Assembly: GCF_001439805.1 (NCBI RefSeq)
Contig: NZ_JYLK01000013.1
Coordinates: 62,001-126,000 of the forward strand
Reading direction: 5' to 3'
Length of the DNA stretch: 64,000 bases
DNA from: Pseudomonas trivialis
GTDB lineage: Bacteria; Pseudomonadota; Gammaproteobacteria; Pseudomonadales; Pseudomonadaceae
Below, in pieces: positions 34,028 through 43,470 of the stretch. The stretch's first letter is position 1. Every line of letters starts with the position of its first letter. Below the pieces are notes generated by a model. The model did no database searches. It had not been told where the DNA came from and saw only the letters and a program-made list of their open reading frames with translations. The translations under genes were made by a program, and so were the position numbers.

Positions 34028-35547
34028 CCGAGGCGGTGCCAGGTGCGACCGTCGCGCGCCAGCAGTGCATCGGAAGCGGCCGGGCCGTCCTCGCCCGCCT
34101 TGTAGGCCTGGATCCCGCCGTCCTGCTGCCACGCGTCGAGAAACGGCTGCACCGCACGCCAGCCGTTTTCAATGTTGTCGGCCCGCTGGAACAAGGTCTG
34201 GTCGCCGGTCATGCAGTCGTAGATCAGGGTTTCGTAGCCGGTCGACGGCTGCATCTCGAAGAAGTCCTTGTAGGCGAAGCCCAGCTGGATGTTGGCCATG
34301 TCCAGGGTCGGCCCGGGCTTTTTCGCCAGCAGGTCGAACCACATGCCCTCGTTGGGCTGGATCTGGATTTTCAGGTAGGTGGGTTTGAGCTCGTCCACGT
34401 CGGTGTCGCGAAACTGCGCGTAGGGCGCAGGCTTGAAACAGATCACGATTTCGGTGTCACGCACGCTCATGCGCTTGCCGGTGCGCAGGTAGAACGGCAC
34501 GCCCACCCAGCGCCAGTTGTCGATCATCACCTTGAGGGCGACAAACGTCTCGGTGCTACTGTCGGGCGCCACGTTGTCTTCTTCGCGATAGCCGGGCAAC
34601 GACTTTCCGCCGATTTCGCCGGCGGTGTATTGCCCGCGCACCGAATTGGCCCGCGCATCTTCCAGCGACCAGGGCCGCACGGCACCGATCACCTTGGCCT
34701 TTTCGCCCCGCACCGCGTCGGCACCGAAGGCCGCCGGCGGTTCCATGGCGACCATCGCCAGCAACTGGAACAGGTGATTGGGCACCATGTCGCGCAGGGT
34801 GCCGGTTTTCTCGAAGAAATTACCCCGGGTTTCCACGCCGACGGTCTCGGCGGCGGTGATCTGCACGTGGTCGATGTAATGGTTGTTCCAGAACGCTTCG
34901 AACAGCACGTTGGAGAAACGGCTGATCAGAATGTTCTGCACCGTCTCCTTGCCCAGGTAATGGTCGATGCGATAGATCTGCTTCTCGCTCATCACCTTGA
35001 GCAGGCACGCGTTCAGCGCTTCGGCGGTGGCCAGGTCGGAGCCGAACGGCTTCTCGATGACCACGCGGCGGAAGCTCTCGTCGGTTTCCGTCAACAAGCC
35101 GGCACTGCCCAGGCGCTGCACCACTTCACTGAAAAAGCGCGGTGCAGTGGCCAGGTAGAACACCGCGTTGCCGGTGCCGCTGTCTGCGATCTTCTTGCCG
35201 ATGTCGGCGTAGGTGCTGTCGTCGAGGAAGTCGCCCTCGACGTAGCTGATGCCTTTGGCCAACTGCGCCCACAGCTCGGGGTCGAGGGCTTGCCCGGCAT
35301 TGCCCTTGACCTTGCTCGCGGCTTCGGTGCGAATGAAGTCCTCAAGCTTCCTGGCGAAGTCGGCGTCGCTGATGGCGTTGTGATCAACGCCGACAATGCG
35401 CAGGCCATCGCCCAGCAAGCCGTCACGGCTGAGGTTGTACAGCGCCGGCATGAGCAGGCGTTTGACCAGGTCGCCATGGGCACCGAACAGGAACAACGTG
35501 GTGGGCGGTGCGGGCTCGGCCTCTGGTTTTTTGCCGTTGGCGGTCAT
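34024..35547 (-). CDS. zwf: Glucose-6-phosphate 1-dehydrogenase
   Basis: 507 residues; oxidises glucose 6-phosphate to 6-phosphogluconolactone with NAD(P)+. It has the N-terminal Rossmann FGAHGDLVKRLLMPALY (about 22-38), the active site RIDHYLGKETVQN (near 195) and normal family length. It overlaps the upstream gnd stop by 4 bp and the downstream HAD start by 4 bp, giving a gnd-zwf-HAD operon of the oxidative pentose-phosphate branch. Pseudomonads usually also carry a zwf with pgl and eda; this may be a second isoenzyme. Confidence 0.93.
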   Translation of the reverse strand: MTANGKKPEAEPAPPTTLFLFGAHGDLVKRLLMPALYNLSRDGLLGDGLRIVGVDHNAISDADFARKLEDFIRTEAASKVKGNAGQALDPELWAQLAKGISYVEGDFLDDSTYADIGKKIADSGTGNAVFYLATAPRFFSEVVQRLGSAGLLTETDESFRRVVIEKPFGSDLATAEALNACLLKVMSEKQIYRIDHYLGKETVQNILISRFSNVLFEAFWNNHYIDHVQITAAETVGVETRGNFFEKTGTLRDMVPNHLFQLLAMVAMEPPAAFGADAVRGEKAKVIGAVRPWSLEDARANSVRGQYTAGEIGGKSLPGYREEDNVAPDSSTETFVALKVMIDNWRWVGVPFYLRTGKRMSVRDTEIVICFKPAPYAQFRDTDVDELKPTYLKIQIQPNEGMWFDLLAKKPGPTLDMANIQLGFAYKDFFEMQPSTGYETLIYDCMTGDQTLFQRADNIENGWRAVQPFLDAWQQDGGIQAYKAGEDGPAASDALLARDGRTWHRLG

Positions 35548-36527
35548 TTTTTGGGAGTCTCCACGTGACCGCCAAAGCCGAAGCGCATGGCAGAGAGCAT
35601 TTTGTCACCGTAGGTGCTCTGCTGACGCGAGCGGAAGCGTGCGAACAGCGAGGTGGACAGCACCGGAACCGGCACGGCCTGCTCCATGGCGGCTTCGATG
35701 GTCCAGCGGCCCTCGCCACTGTCGGCGACGGAACCGGAGTAGCCATCGAGTTTCGGGTCGGTGGCCAGCGCGTCGGCGGTCAGGTCCAGCAACCACGACG
35801 ACACCACGCTACCCCGGCGCCAGACTTCGGCAATGTCAGCCACATTGAGGTCAAAACGCTGGTCCTGGGGCAGGTTGTCCGAGTTTTTGGTCTTGAGGAT
35901 GTCAAAGCCTTCGGCGAACGCTTGCATCATTCCGTACTCGATGCCGTTGTGGATCATCTTGACGAAATGCCCGGCGCCCGCAGGTCCGGCGTGGATGTAG
36001 CCGTGCTCGGCACGCGGATCGGCGCTGGCGGAACGGTCCCTGGTACGCGGGATGCTGCCAACGCCCGGCGCCAGGCTCTTGAAGATCGGGTCGAGGCGCT
36101 GCACGGTCTCGACGTCGCCGCCGATCATCATGCAATAGCCGCGCTCCAGGCCCCAGACGCCGCCGGAGGTACCGACGTCCACATAGTGCAGGCCCTTTTC
36201 TGCCAGGGCCTTGCCGCGGCGTACGTCGTCCTTGTAGTGGGTGTTGCCGCCGTCGATGATCACGTCACCCTCTTCCAGCAGCTCGCTCAACGCGTTGATG
36301 GTGTCTTCGGTCGGGTCGCCTGCCGGCAACATGACCCACACGGCGCGAGGCTTCTGCAGCCCGGCCACCAGGGCTTTCAGGTCGGCGACGCCAGTGGCGC
36401 CCTCCTCGCTCAAGCCTTTGACGAATGCTTCGTTACGGTCGTAAACAACGGTGGTATGCCCATTGAGCATCAGGCGCCGCGCAATGTTACCGCCCATGCG
36501 GCCTAGTCCAATAATCCCCAGTTGCAT
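35544..36527 (-). CDS. gnd: 6-phosphogluconate dehydrogenase, short (NAD-type) form
   Basis: 327 residues; oxidatively decarboxylates 6-phosphogluconate to ribulose 5-phosphate. N-terminal Rossmann GLGRMGGNIARRLMLNGH (about 7-24), the GTSGGVWGLERGYCMMIGG substrate-binding segment (near 120) and the catalytic HFVKMIHNGIEYGMM stretch (near 185-199). The ~330-residue length matches the short GntZ/YqeC-type enzymes, which usually prefer NAD+, not the ~470-residue E. coli type. First gene of the operon; AGGAG precedes the ATG. Confidence 0.92.
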   Translation of the reverse strand: MQLGIIGLGRMGGNIARRLMLNGHTTVVYDRNEAFVKGLSEEGATGVADLKALVAGLQKPRAVWVMLPAGDPTEDTINALSELLEEGDVIIDGGNTHYKDDVRRGKALAEKGLHYVDVGTSGGVWGLERGYCMMIGGDVETVQRLDPIFKSLAPGVGSIPRTRDRSASADPRAEHGYIHAGPAGAGHFVKMIHNGIEYGMMQAFAEGFDILKTKNSDNLPQDQRFDLNVADIAEVWRRGSVVSSWLLDLTADALATDPKLDGYSGSVADSGEGRWTIEAAMEQAVPVPVLSTSLFARFRSRQQSTYGDKMLSAMRFGFGGHVETPKK

Positions 36528-36794
36528 GTGCTGATGCTCCTAACTGCTAAAAAATGTGTGACATAGTTTATAGCGCAATGAGGCTAATGAGGGTTAGTCC
36601 AGAGCGGATAGCGGGAGTTTCATGCTAAAAAGTTGCCATCGTTTCACCATCACGGCAGCGAAAGTCACACGACCACCAAAAATAAAAAAGTTCCCTTGGT
36701 GTGAAAAAGAATTCAGAATTGCTTCCGACTGATGCCGAGAACTCCCATTCTGCGTTCCGGCACCGCGATCTACCGGCTATTTGCGAGGCAAGCA

Positions 36795-36971
36795 ATGAGC
36801 ACAGCACAGATGTCCCGTCCGCCACAGACTCTTTACGTCAGCATCCGTCGCGATGAATTGCGCCAGTTGAAGGACGAACGCGATCAACTGCAGCAGGAAG
36901 TCCTGCGCCTGCGCTCGCACCTGCAAGGCCAGCTCGAACAGACCTCCGGCGCCCGCCCCGCGCTGTGCTGA
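36795..36971 (+). CDS. Very small coiled-coil protein, unknown function
   Basis: 58 residues from the ATG at 36795 (AGG about 8 nt upstream; an ATG at 36732 is also in frame). The centre (about 16-47) is a predicted coiled coil with Leu/Gln heptads (LRQLKDERDQLQQEVLRLR). No signal peptide. I do not recognise it; the gene call rests on frame and codon use. Confidence 0.5.
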   Translation: MSTAQMSRPPQTLYVSIRRDELRQLKDERDQLQQEVLRLRSHLQGQLEQTSGARPALC

Positions 36972-37124
36972 ACCTCGCTGTAAGATAATGCTTACAGATC
37001 GCTGACAAAGTTTTCACACTCTTTCCACGATACTCCCCGCCCGAAGGGCTGCCCCATGCAAGGGCGGCCTCTGTTGGCGCGCGTTCCTGTGCGCCGGCTG
37101 AAAATAATTGGGTTGGAGTGTTGG

Positions 37125-38867
37125 ATGGCGATGTTCAAGCGCAGCACTGCGTCTGCGAAAGGCTTTGATTGGGCCGGCTTCGGTTGGCTGTTCCTGTTCT
37201 TCTGGTACTTCTCGGGTATTACCCAACTGCTGATCCAGCTGACCGGCACTTCCGGTTTCAGCGGGTTTCGCCAAGCCTTCTTCATGAGCGCGCTGTGGCT
37301 GGCGCCGATGCTGCTGTTCCCGCGTCGCACGCGCTTGCTGGCAGCCTTGATCGGCGTAGTGCTGTGGGCATGCTCCATGGCCAGCCTGGGCTATTTCTTC
37401 ATTTACCAGCAGGAATTTTCCCAGAGCGTCATCTTCATCATGTTCGAGTCGAACATCTCTGAAGCCGGCGAATACGCGACCCAATATTTCGCCTGGTGGA
37501 TCGTGCTGGCGTTTATCGCCCATACCGCCTTCGCCGTGTTTTTGTGGACGCGCCTGCGTCCGGTGTATCTGCCGCGCGGGCAGTCGATGCTGGCAGCCGC
37601 CGCGATCGTGCTGGCCGTGGTCGGTTACCCGCTGGTCAAGCAGATCGCCACCAGCGACAACATGGAACAGGCCATTGACCGTTTTGAAACCCGCATCGAG
37701 CCGGCCGTGCCTTGGCAGATGATCGTGGCTTACCGTCGCTACACCGAACAGCTGGACAACATGCAGGGCATGCTAACCAGCGCCAGCCAGATCCCGCCTC
37801 TGAAGAATCTCAAGGACAACAACGCCGGCCAACCGTCGACCCTGGTGCTGGTCATCGGCGAGTCAACCAACCGCCAGCGCATGAGCCTCTACGGTTATCC
37901 GCGCAACACCACGCCGGAACTCGACAAATTGCGCGATCAACTGGCGGTGTTCGACAACGTCATCACCCCGCGCCCCTACACCATCGAGGCGCTGCAACAG
38001 GTGCTGACCTTCGCCGACGAAGAAAACCCCGACCTGTACCTCAAGACCCCGTCGATTGTCAGCGTGATGAAACAGGCCGGTTACAAGACTTACTGGATCA
38101 CCAACCAGCAGACCATGACCAAGCGCAACACCATGCTAACGACCTTTTCCGAACAGGCCGACGAGCAGGTGTACCTCAACAATAATCGCAACCAGAACGC
38201 CCGCCAGTACGACGGCGACGTGCTGGCGCCCTTCGCCAAGGCCCTGGCCGACGGCGCCGAGCGCAAGTTTATCGTGGTGCACCTGTTGGGCACGCACATG
38301 AGCTACCAGTACCGCTACCCGCCGAGCTTCGACAAGTTCACCGACCGCCAGGGCGTGCCCAAGGGCGTCAGCGATGCGCAGTTGCCCACCTACAACAGCT
38401 ACGACAACGCGGTGTTGTACAACGATTTCGTGGTGTCGAGCCTGATCAAGGACTACGCCAAGAGCGATCCCAACGGCTTTTTGCTGTACCTCTCGGACCA
38501 CGGCGAAGACGTGTTCGATTCTGCCGGCCACAGCACCCTGGGCCGCAACGAAGCCAAGCCGACCGCGCCGATGTACACCATCCCCTTCATGGCCTACGCG
38601 TCGCCCAAATGGCGCGAAAGCCATGACTGGAATTTTGCCGGCGACCTGCAACGCCCTTACAGCAGCTCGCAGTTAATTCACACCTGGGCCGATCTGGCCG
38701 GGCTGAGCTTCGACGAATGGGACCGCAGCCGAAGCCTGGTGAGTGACAGCTTCAAGCCGCGTCCGCTAATGATCGGCAATCCTTACGAGACCAAACAGAA
38801 GGGCTTGATCGACTTCAGCCTGATCAAGCCGAAGAAGATCGAACCGAACGAGGTGGTACTTAAGTAG
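37125..38867 (+). CDS. cptA: Phosphoethanolamine transferase CptA (lipopolysaccharide modification)
   Basis: 580 residues, inner membrane. Five membrane segments in the first ~185 residues precede a periplasmic sulfatase-fold domain: the nucleophile region VIGESTNRQRMSLYGY near 243-258, LLGTHMSYQYRYP, and SDHGEDVFDSAGHS. CptA-type enzymes transfer phosphoethanolamine to LPS (core heptose in Salmonella); EptA relatives modify lipid A. The start at 37125 (MAMFKRS) follows TTGGAG; an open extension to 37056 lacks membrane-protein character. It is monocistronic. Confidence 0.88.
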   Translation: MAMFKRSTASAKGFDWAGFGWLFLFFWYFSGITQLLIQLTGTSGFSGFRQAFFMSALWLAPMLLFPRRTRLLAALIGVVLWACSMASLGYFFIYQQEFSQSVIFIMFESNISEAGEYATQYFAWWIVLAFIAHTAFAVFLWTRLRPVYLPRGQSMLAAAAIVLAVVGYPLVKQIATSDNMEQAIDRFETRIEPAVPWQMIVAYRRYTEQLDNMQGMLTSASQIPPLKNLKDNNAGQPSTLVLVIGESTNRQRMSLYGYPRNTTPELDKLRDQLAVFDNVITPRPYTIEALQQVLTFADEENPDLYLKTPSIVSVMKQAGYKTYWITNQQTMTKRNTMLTTFSEQADEQVYLNNNRNQNARQYDGDVLAPFAKALADGAERKFIVVHLLGTHMSYQYRYPPSFDKFTDRQGVPKGVSDAQLPTYNSYDNAVLYNDFVVSSLIKDYAKSDPNGFLLYLSDHGEDVFDSAGHSTLGRNEAKPTAPMYTIPFMAYASPKWRESHDWNFAGDLQRPYSSSQLIHTWADLAGLSFDEWDRSRSLVSDSFKPRPLMIGNPYETKQKGLIDFSLIKPKKIEPNEVVLK

Positions 38868-38885
38868 CCCCCCCTGAAACAAGAA

Positions 38886-38904
38886 GATAACAATCATTCT
38901 TGTT
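38886..38904. promoter_or_regulatory. Fur-box-like site before a TonB receptor
   Basis: GATAACAATCATTCTTGTT lies about 90 bp before the receptor ATG and resembles the GATAATGATAATCATTATC Fur consensus in its first half and in the A+T-rich dyad pattern. This suggests iron-repressed expression. Confidence 0.5.
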
Positions 38905-38991
38905 TAAGCCTAAAGTTGCGCGACTCCTTTCGTCTTTGAGCCAAGGCCTTTTTTATCGAAAAGGCTACAAAGAAAAAAGGAGTCTGCCGCA

Positions 38992-41229
38992 ATGCTTTCG
39001 CCCTTCACCCGTTCCATCACCCTCACCCTCGGCCTCTTCGGCGGCGTGTTCAGCCCTGAGCTTCTGGCTGAAACCGATCCCGAGCACACGTCTTCCACGG
39101 CACTTGAACTGGCCGCCACCAGCGTCACCGCCGAAGGCCTGGATACCAACACCGAACACACCGGGGCCTACACCACCGGCGCCATGAGCACCGCCACACG
39201 CCTGAACCTGTCCATCAAGGAAACCCCGCAATCGGTCTCGGTGGTCACCCGCCAGCAAATGGACGACTTCAACCTCAACACCCTGACCGAAGCCTTGCGC
39301 CAGACCACCGGCGTCGTGGTGCAGCACAACGACTCGGACAGGGCTTCGTACTCGGCCCGCGGCTACGGCATTACCAACTTCCAGGTCGACGGGATGCTCA
39401 ATACCTTCGGCTTCATGAAGTCCGACGCCGACACCATCATTTACGACCGTATCGAAGTGGTACGCGGTGCCACCGGCCTGACCACCGGCGCGGGCGACCC
39501 GTCGGCCACGGTCAATATGGTGCGCAAGCGGCCGACCGGCCAATGGCAGGCTAAAACCGGGCTCAGCGCCGGCAGCTATGACAACTACCACAGCTACGTC
39601 GATGTGGGCGGCCCGCTGGCGTTTGATGGCAGGCTGCGCGGGCGTGGCGTGCTGGCCTACCGCGACAGTCAATCGCACCGTGACAACTACAGGCTTCAGC
39701 GCGTGGTGGGTTACGGCATTCTCGAAGGTGACCTGAGTGACGACACCGTGCTGGCGGTGGGCTATGACTACCAGGACAAACAGGTGCAAGGCACCTCCTG
39801 GGGCACGGTGCCTTATTGGAACAGCCAGGGCGGCAAGGCCGGGCTGTCACGCGCCACCAATATGGCTGCGCACTGGAGTTCCTGGCCGCTGACCGACAAA
39901 ACCCTGTTCGCCACCCTCGATCACAAACTGGGCGCAGACTGGCGCCTGAAAGCCGCCTACACCCATCGTCAAAGCGATACCGACGGCAAGGTGTATTACG
40001 GCGGCACGGGGTTCCCGAATGCGGACCGCAGCGGCATGGGCGCCTGGGCCAGCCGCATGGTCGGCACCTCCAGGATGGACGTGTTCGACTTCAACCTTTC
40101 CGGCGCCTATTCATTACTGGGGCGCCAGCATGAACTGATGATGGGCTACGGCCAATCCCAGCAAAGGGACGCTTCTCCGCATCAGCGCAATGTGCTGCCA
40201 GATGGCTACCGCACCATCGAGGACTGGAAACACATGGGCGGCATCGGCAAGTTTGCCGATATCACCACCGGGCTCAAGGGTGAACACAGCCGCAAGGAGC
40301 AGAAAGCGGGCTACCTGGCCACGCGCCTGAGCCTTACCGACCGCACGCACGCGGTACTGGGCAGCCGCTATGGCAGCTGGGAAATCGAAAGTTCCCAGCC
40401 CCAATACGATAATGACAACCAGTGGATCAAGTCCGATAAAAACCATCAGGTCCACAATGATATGTGGACGCCCTACGCCGGGCTGCTCTACGACCTGACC
40501 CCGGCGTACACCGTTTACGCAAGCTACACCGACATCTTCAAACCGCAGGACCGACGTGATGCCGGCAGAAAATACCTGGAGCCCGTGGTCGGCAGCAATT
40601 ATGAGGTGGGCCTCAAGGGCAGCCTGCTCAATGAGCGTCTGAACCTGGCCACCGCCTATTTCTGGAGCACCCAGGACAACGTCGCGGAGCTCGACGACTC
40701 GGTGGCGCCGGACCCAAGGACGGGAGAGTCGTTCTACAAATCAGGGGGCAAGGGCAACAAGGTGCGCGGGTTTGAAGTGGAGCTGGCCGGCGAAGTGATG
40801 CCCGACTGGAATGTCACTGCAGGCTACACCTACACCCACTCCGTGAACGGCAAGGACCAACGCAACAACGTTGAACAGCCGTTGAACCTGCTGCGGTTGT
40901 CGAGTGCCTACCGCCTGCCGGGCGCATGGCGTCAGTTGACGGTGGGCGGCGCGTTCAACTGGCAGAGCGAGACCTGGGCCTGGAGCAACCGGCCGACCGG
41001 CGAGCGCGACGCCACGGGCAATGCCGTCACTGCACGAGCGAAGATCACTCAGCAGGCTTACTCGGTGGTGAACCTGATGTCTCGCTACCAGTTCAACGAG
41101 CAAGTTTCAGCGTCGCTTAACGTCAATAATCTATTCGATAAAAAGTACTATGAGCGCGTTGGTTTTTATAATGGCGTGTATTGGGGCGACCCACGCTCGA
41201 TCACGTTGGCGATGGACTGGAAGCTATAA
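38992..41229 (+). CDS. TonB-dependent ferric-siderophore receptor without signalling domain
   Basis: 745 residues. Signal peptide (about 1-25), then directly a TonB-box/plug domain (about 60-200; KETPQSVSVVTRQQMDDF and VEVVRGATGLTTGAGDPSA), then a barrel ending in aromatic LAMDWKL. The plug resembles those of the FpvA/FhuE/FoxA receptors, but the STN extension is missing, so it should not signal to a sigma factor. A Fur-like site precedes it. It may take up a heterologous pyoverdine or hydroxamate siderophore; the ligand cannot be told from sequence. Confidence 0.9.
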   Translation: MLSPFTRSITLTLGLFGGVFSPELLAETDPEHTSSTALELAATSVTAEGLDTNTEHTGAYTTGAMSTATRLNLSIKETPQSVSVVTRQQMDDFNLNTLTEALRQTTGVVVQHNDSDRASYSARGYGITNFQVDGMLNTFGFMKSDADTIIYDRIEVVRGATGLTTGAGDPSATVNMVRKRPTGQWQAKTGLSAGSYDNYHSYVDVGGPLAFDGRLRGRGVLAYRDSQSHRDNYRLQRVVGYGILEGDLSDDTVLAVGYDYQDKQVQGTSWGTVPYWNSQGGKAGLSRATNMAAHWSSWPLTDKTLFATLDHKLGADWRLKAAYTHRQSDTDGKVYYGGTGFPNADRSGMGAWASRMVGTSRMDVFDFNLSGAYSLLGRQHELMMGYGQSQQRDASPHQRNVLPDGYRTIEDWKHMGGIGKFADITTGLKGEHSRKEQKAGYLATRLSLTDRTHAVLGSRYGSWEIESSQPQYDNDNQWIKSDKNHQVHNDMWTPYAGLLYDLTPAYTVYASYTDIFKPQDRRDAGRKYLEPVVGSNYEVGLKGSLLNERLNLATAYFWSTQDNVAELDDSVAPDPRTGESFYKSGGKGNKVRGFEVELAGEVMPDWNVTAGYTYTHSVNGKDQRNNVEQPLNLLRLSSAYRLPGAWRQLTVGGAFNWQSETWAWSNRPTGERDATGNAVTARAKITQQAYSVVNLMSRYQFNEQVSASLNVNNLFDKKYYERVGFYNGVYWGDPRSITLAMDWKL

Positions 41230-41374
41230 AAGCTTCTCCCCCACAGTTAACAACTTTATTAAGCGCTGAAGGTTTCTCGCGTTAATTTCCACTTAATTGG
41301 ATCGCGTCACAATCGCCCCATCACTTCGCTCAGGGACCGAACGGACAACGATCACTCTTAATGGGAATACCGCA

Positions 41375-41584
41375 ATGAAACTTTCGACCTTGGTGCTCGC
41401 CGGCCTGATGACCCTGACCTCCGCCGCCGCTTTTGCAGAGGGCGGCTCGGAGCGTTCGAAGCAGTTCTATAAGGACTTCACCTTCATGCAGCAAAAGATC
41501 CACGGCACTAACGAACAAACCGCTTCCGCTGAAGGCAAGACATTAAAAGCAGAGACCGACGAACAACAGCAGCCAAACAGTTAA
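41375..41584 (+). CDS. Small secreted PtrA-N-terminal-like protein
   Basis: 69 residues: signal peptide (about 1-21, ending AAFAEGG) and a short mature part with the EGGSERSKQFYKDFTFMQQK pattern seen in small Pseudomonas proteins annotated as co-regulatory protein PtrA N-terminal domain. The ATG at 41375 is chosen because the signal peptide starts there; the frame opens at 41297. A good terminator follows. The function of these proteins is not firmly known. Confidence 0.65.
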   Translation: MKLSTLVLAGLMTLTSAAAFAEGGSERSKQFYKDFTFMQQKIHGTNEQTASAEGKTLKAETDEQQQPNS

Positions 41585-41645
41585 TTTAACGCTTAGTTAA
41601 TCTGCACCCCGCTGCCCCTGTGCTTTTTTGACAACCGGCTTATTG

Positions 41646-41671
41646 GGCGCCATTTAATGGCGCCTTTTTTT
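41646..41671 (+). terminator. Rho-independent terminator
   Basis: GGCGCCATT / AATGGCGCC stem with minimal loop followed by seven T; it ends the small PtrA-like gene and lies before the convergent GNAT gene. Confidence 0.85.
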
Positions 41672-41683
41672 GCCGGTTATTTA

Positions 41684-42175
41684 TTAAAGCGGTTTATTCC
41701 AGAACAGCATGCGGCCATTGTCCGGATCGAACACCGAATCATTGAACCCGAACTTTCGATAGGCCGACTGCGCCACATCATTGCCTTCCAGCACTTCCAG
41801 AGTGATCTTGCAGCAGCCACGCTGGCGAGCGATTTCCTCAACCTTTTGCAGCATCTTCTGGCTCAACCCCAGACCGCGAAACCCTTCCATCACCGCCACA
41901 TCGTGCACGTTGACCAGCGGGCGGCAGGCAAAGGTGGAAAAACCTTCAAAGCAATTAACCAGACCGGCAGGCTCGCCGCCCACAAACGCCAGCACGCTGA
42001 AAGCATGAGGGCGCTTGGCCAGTTCGGCCGGCAGTTGCTGAACAAGGTCGGCGGGCAGGCTGTGCCCTCCGCCCATGGGGTGTTCAGCGTAATGGTTGAG
42101 CACCAGGGCAATCGCGTCGGCGTGCACCGGATTGGTGTAACTGGCTTGCAGCACCAGGATGTCAGGGGTGTCCAT
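41684..42175 (-). CDS. GNAT-family N-acetyltransferase
   Basis: 163 residues of the GNAT fold: the acetyl-CoA-binding region VAVMEGFRGLGLSQKML (about 95-111) and the C-terminal SAYRKFGF motif near 143. The start at 42175 (MDTPDIL) has GAGGA 5 nt upstream; the in-frame TTG at 42187 lies within that ribosome site. Substrate unknown. Confidence 0.85.
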   Translation of the reverse strand: MDTPDILVLQASYTNPVHADAIALVLNHYAEHPMGGGHSLPADLVQQLPAELAKRPHAFSVLAFVGGEPAGLVNCFEGFSTFACRPLVNVHDVAVMEGFRGLGLSQKMLQKVEEIARQRGCCKITLEVLEGNDVAQSAYRKFGFNDSVFDPDNGRMLFWNKPL

Positions 42176-42313
42176 CAGCGTCCTCAATCACGACAGCAAG
42201 GGAATCGGCTCCCTTTGAGGGCACCGATTGTAAGCGCGGAGTCAGCAGCGGATGAAGGAGATTTACTACAAAGGCGTGTACGAAAAAGCGAAGCTTGCGC
42301 AGCGAAAAATCTT

Positions 42314-43420
42314 TCATAGACCAAAACGTTGCCATTGCATCTCCCGCAGTCGACTCAGGGTCCGTCGAAACGAAAACGCCAGATAACCCTGGGTATAGAG
42401 ACTTTCCAGCGGCACCTTCGCCTCAATGAACAGCGGCACCTTGCGGTCATAGCACTCATCCACCAGCGCGATAAAGCGACGCACGCTATCGTCGTGCACC
42501 GACAACTGCGGCAGTTCACGATCCCCCGCTACCACGCGCGTGGCAGCGTCTTCAGTGCCTCGGGCAATGCGCCCCGGACGCTGTTGTGCACTGAGGTTGG
42601 GCACCTCACCCAGCAGAATCGCGTTGAAACGATCGCACAAGAGCATGAAGTCCATCGCGGCCAGGGGTTGCTCGCACAAGTCGGTATAGCGGCACCACAG
42701 CACCGTGTCACTGGCCCGCACCGTCATGATCGAACGATGCCCCACGCTGATCGCCCCGGCGCCGGGCGTTTGCCCGTCGCTCAATGTCTCGAACACCGCC
42801 ACCAGCGCATCAGACTGATTGACCCAATAGCGCTGCACATCCACACCCGGGTGCAAACGGTGGTCCTCGCCACCGTCCACGGCCACCCCCTGCATATGCT
42901 GCTCAATCGCCGCGATGCCCGGCAGGAAACGCTCACGGTTGAAGCCACCGGCGTACAACTGGTCAGGCGGCTGGTTGGAAGTACACACCACTACCACGCC
43001 GTGCTCGAACATCGCCTGAAACAGACGGCCGAGAATGATCGCATCGCCAATGTCATTGACGAACAACTCATCGAAACACAGCACCCGCACGGCCTGGCCG
43101 AGTTCACGGGCCAGCGCCTGCAAGGGATCCTGGATGCCGGTGAGCTGGAACGAGCGCTGATGCACCCAGGCCATGAAGTGATGGAAGTGTTGACGCCGCG
43201 CAGGCACCCGCAGGCTTTGGTAAAACTGGTCCATCAGCCAGGTCTTGCCACGGCCCACCGGCCCCCAGAGGTAGACGCCGATGATCGGCGCGCGGCCCTG
43301 GTGCAAGGCATCATGGCAGGCGTGCAGCGCCTCGACCGCCCGGCGCTGGGCGTCGTCGGGGACGAAGCCCTGCTGGGCAATGGCGTGCTGGTAGGCCGCA
43401 AGGGGCGAGTCGAACGTCAT
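42314..43420 (-). CDS. zapE: ZapE/AFG1-like ATPase
   Basis: 368 residues of the AFG1-like family. Walker A GPVGRGKT (residues 53-60), Walker B VLCFDELFVNDIGD, and a CTSNQPPDQLYAGGFNRERFLP arginine-finger region. E. coli ZapE associates with the divisome and modulates FtsZ bundles. Pseudomonads often have two members; this one is next to pepN and not next to ribosomal-protein genes, so it may be the second paralogue. Confidence 0.85.
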   Translation of the reverse strand: MTFDSPLAAYQHAIAQQGFVPDDAQRRAVEALHACHDALHQGRAPIIGVYLWGPVGRGKTWLMDQFYQSLRVPARRQHFHHFMAWVHQRSFQLTGIQDPLQALARELGQAVRVLCFDELFVNDIGDAIILGRLFQAMFEHGVVVVCTSNQPPDQLYAGGFNRERFLPGIAAIEQHMQGVAVDGGEDHRLHPGVDVQRYWVNQSDALVAVFETLSDGQTPGAGAISVGHRSIMTVRASDTVLWCRYTDLCEQPLAAMDFMLLCDRFNAILLGEVPNLSAQQRPGRIARGTEDAATRVVAGDRELPQLSVHDDSVRRFIALVDECYDRKVPLFIEAKVPLESLYTQGYLAFSFRRTLSRLREMQWQRFGL

Positions 43421-43470
43421 GGATACCTGCCCCCTCCCACACTCGGAGTTTGCCTGCGCTATATCGATAT

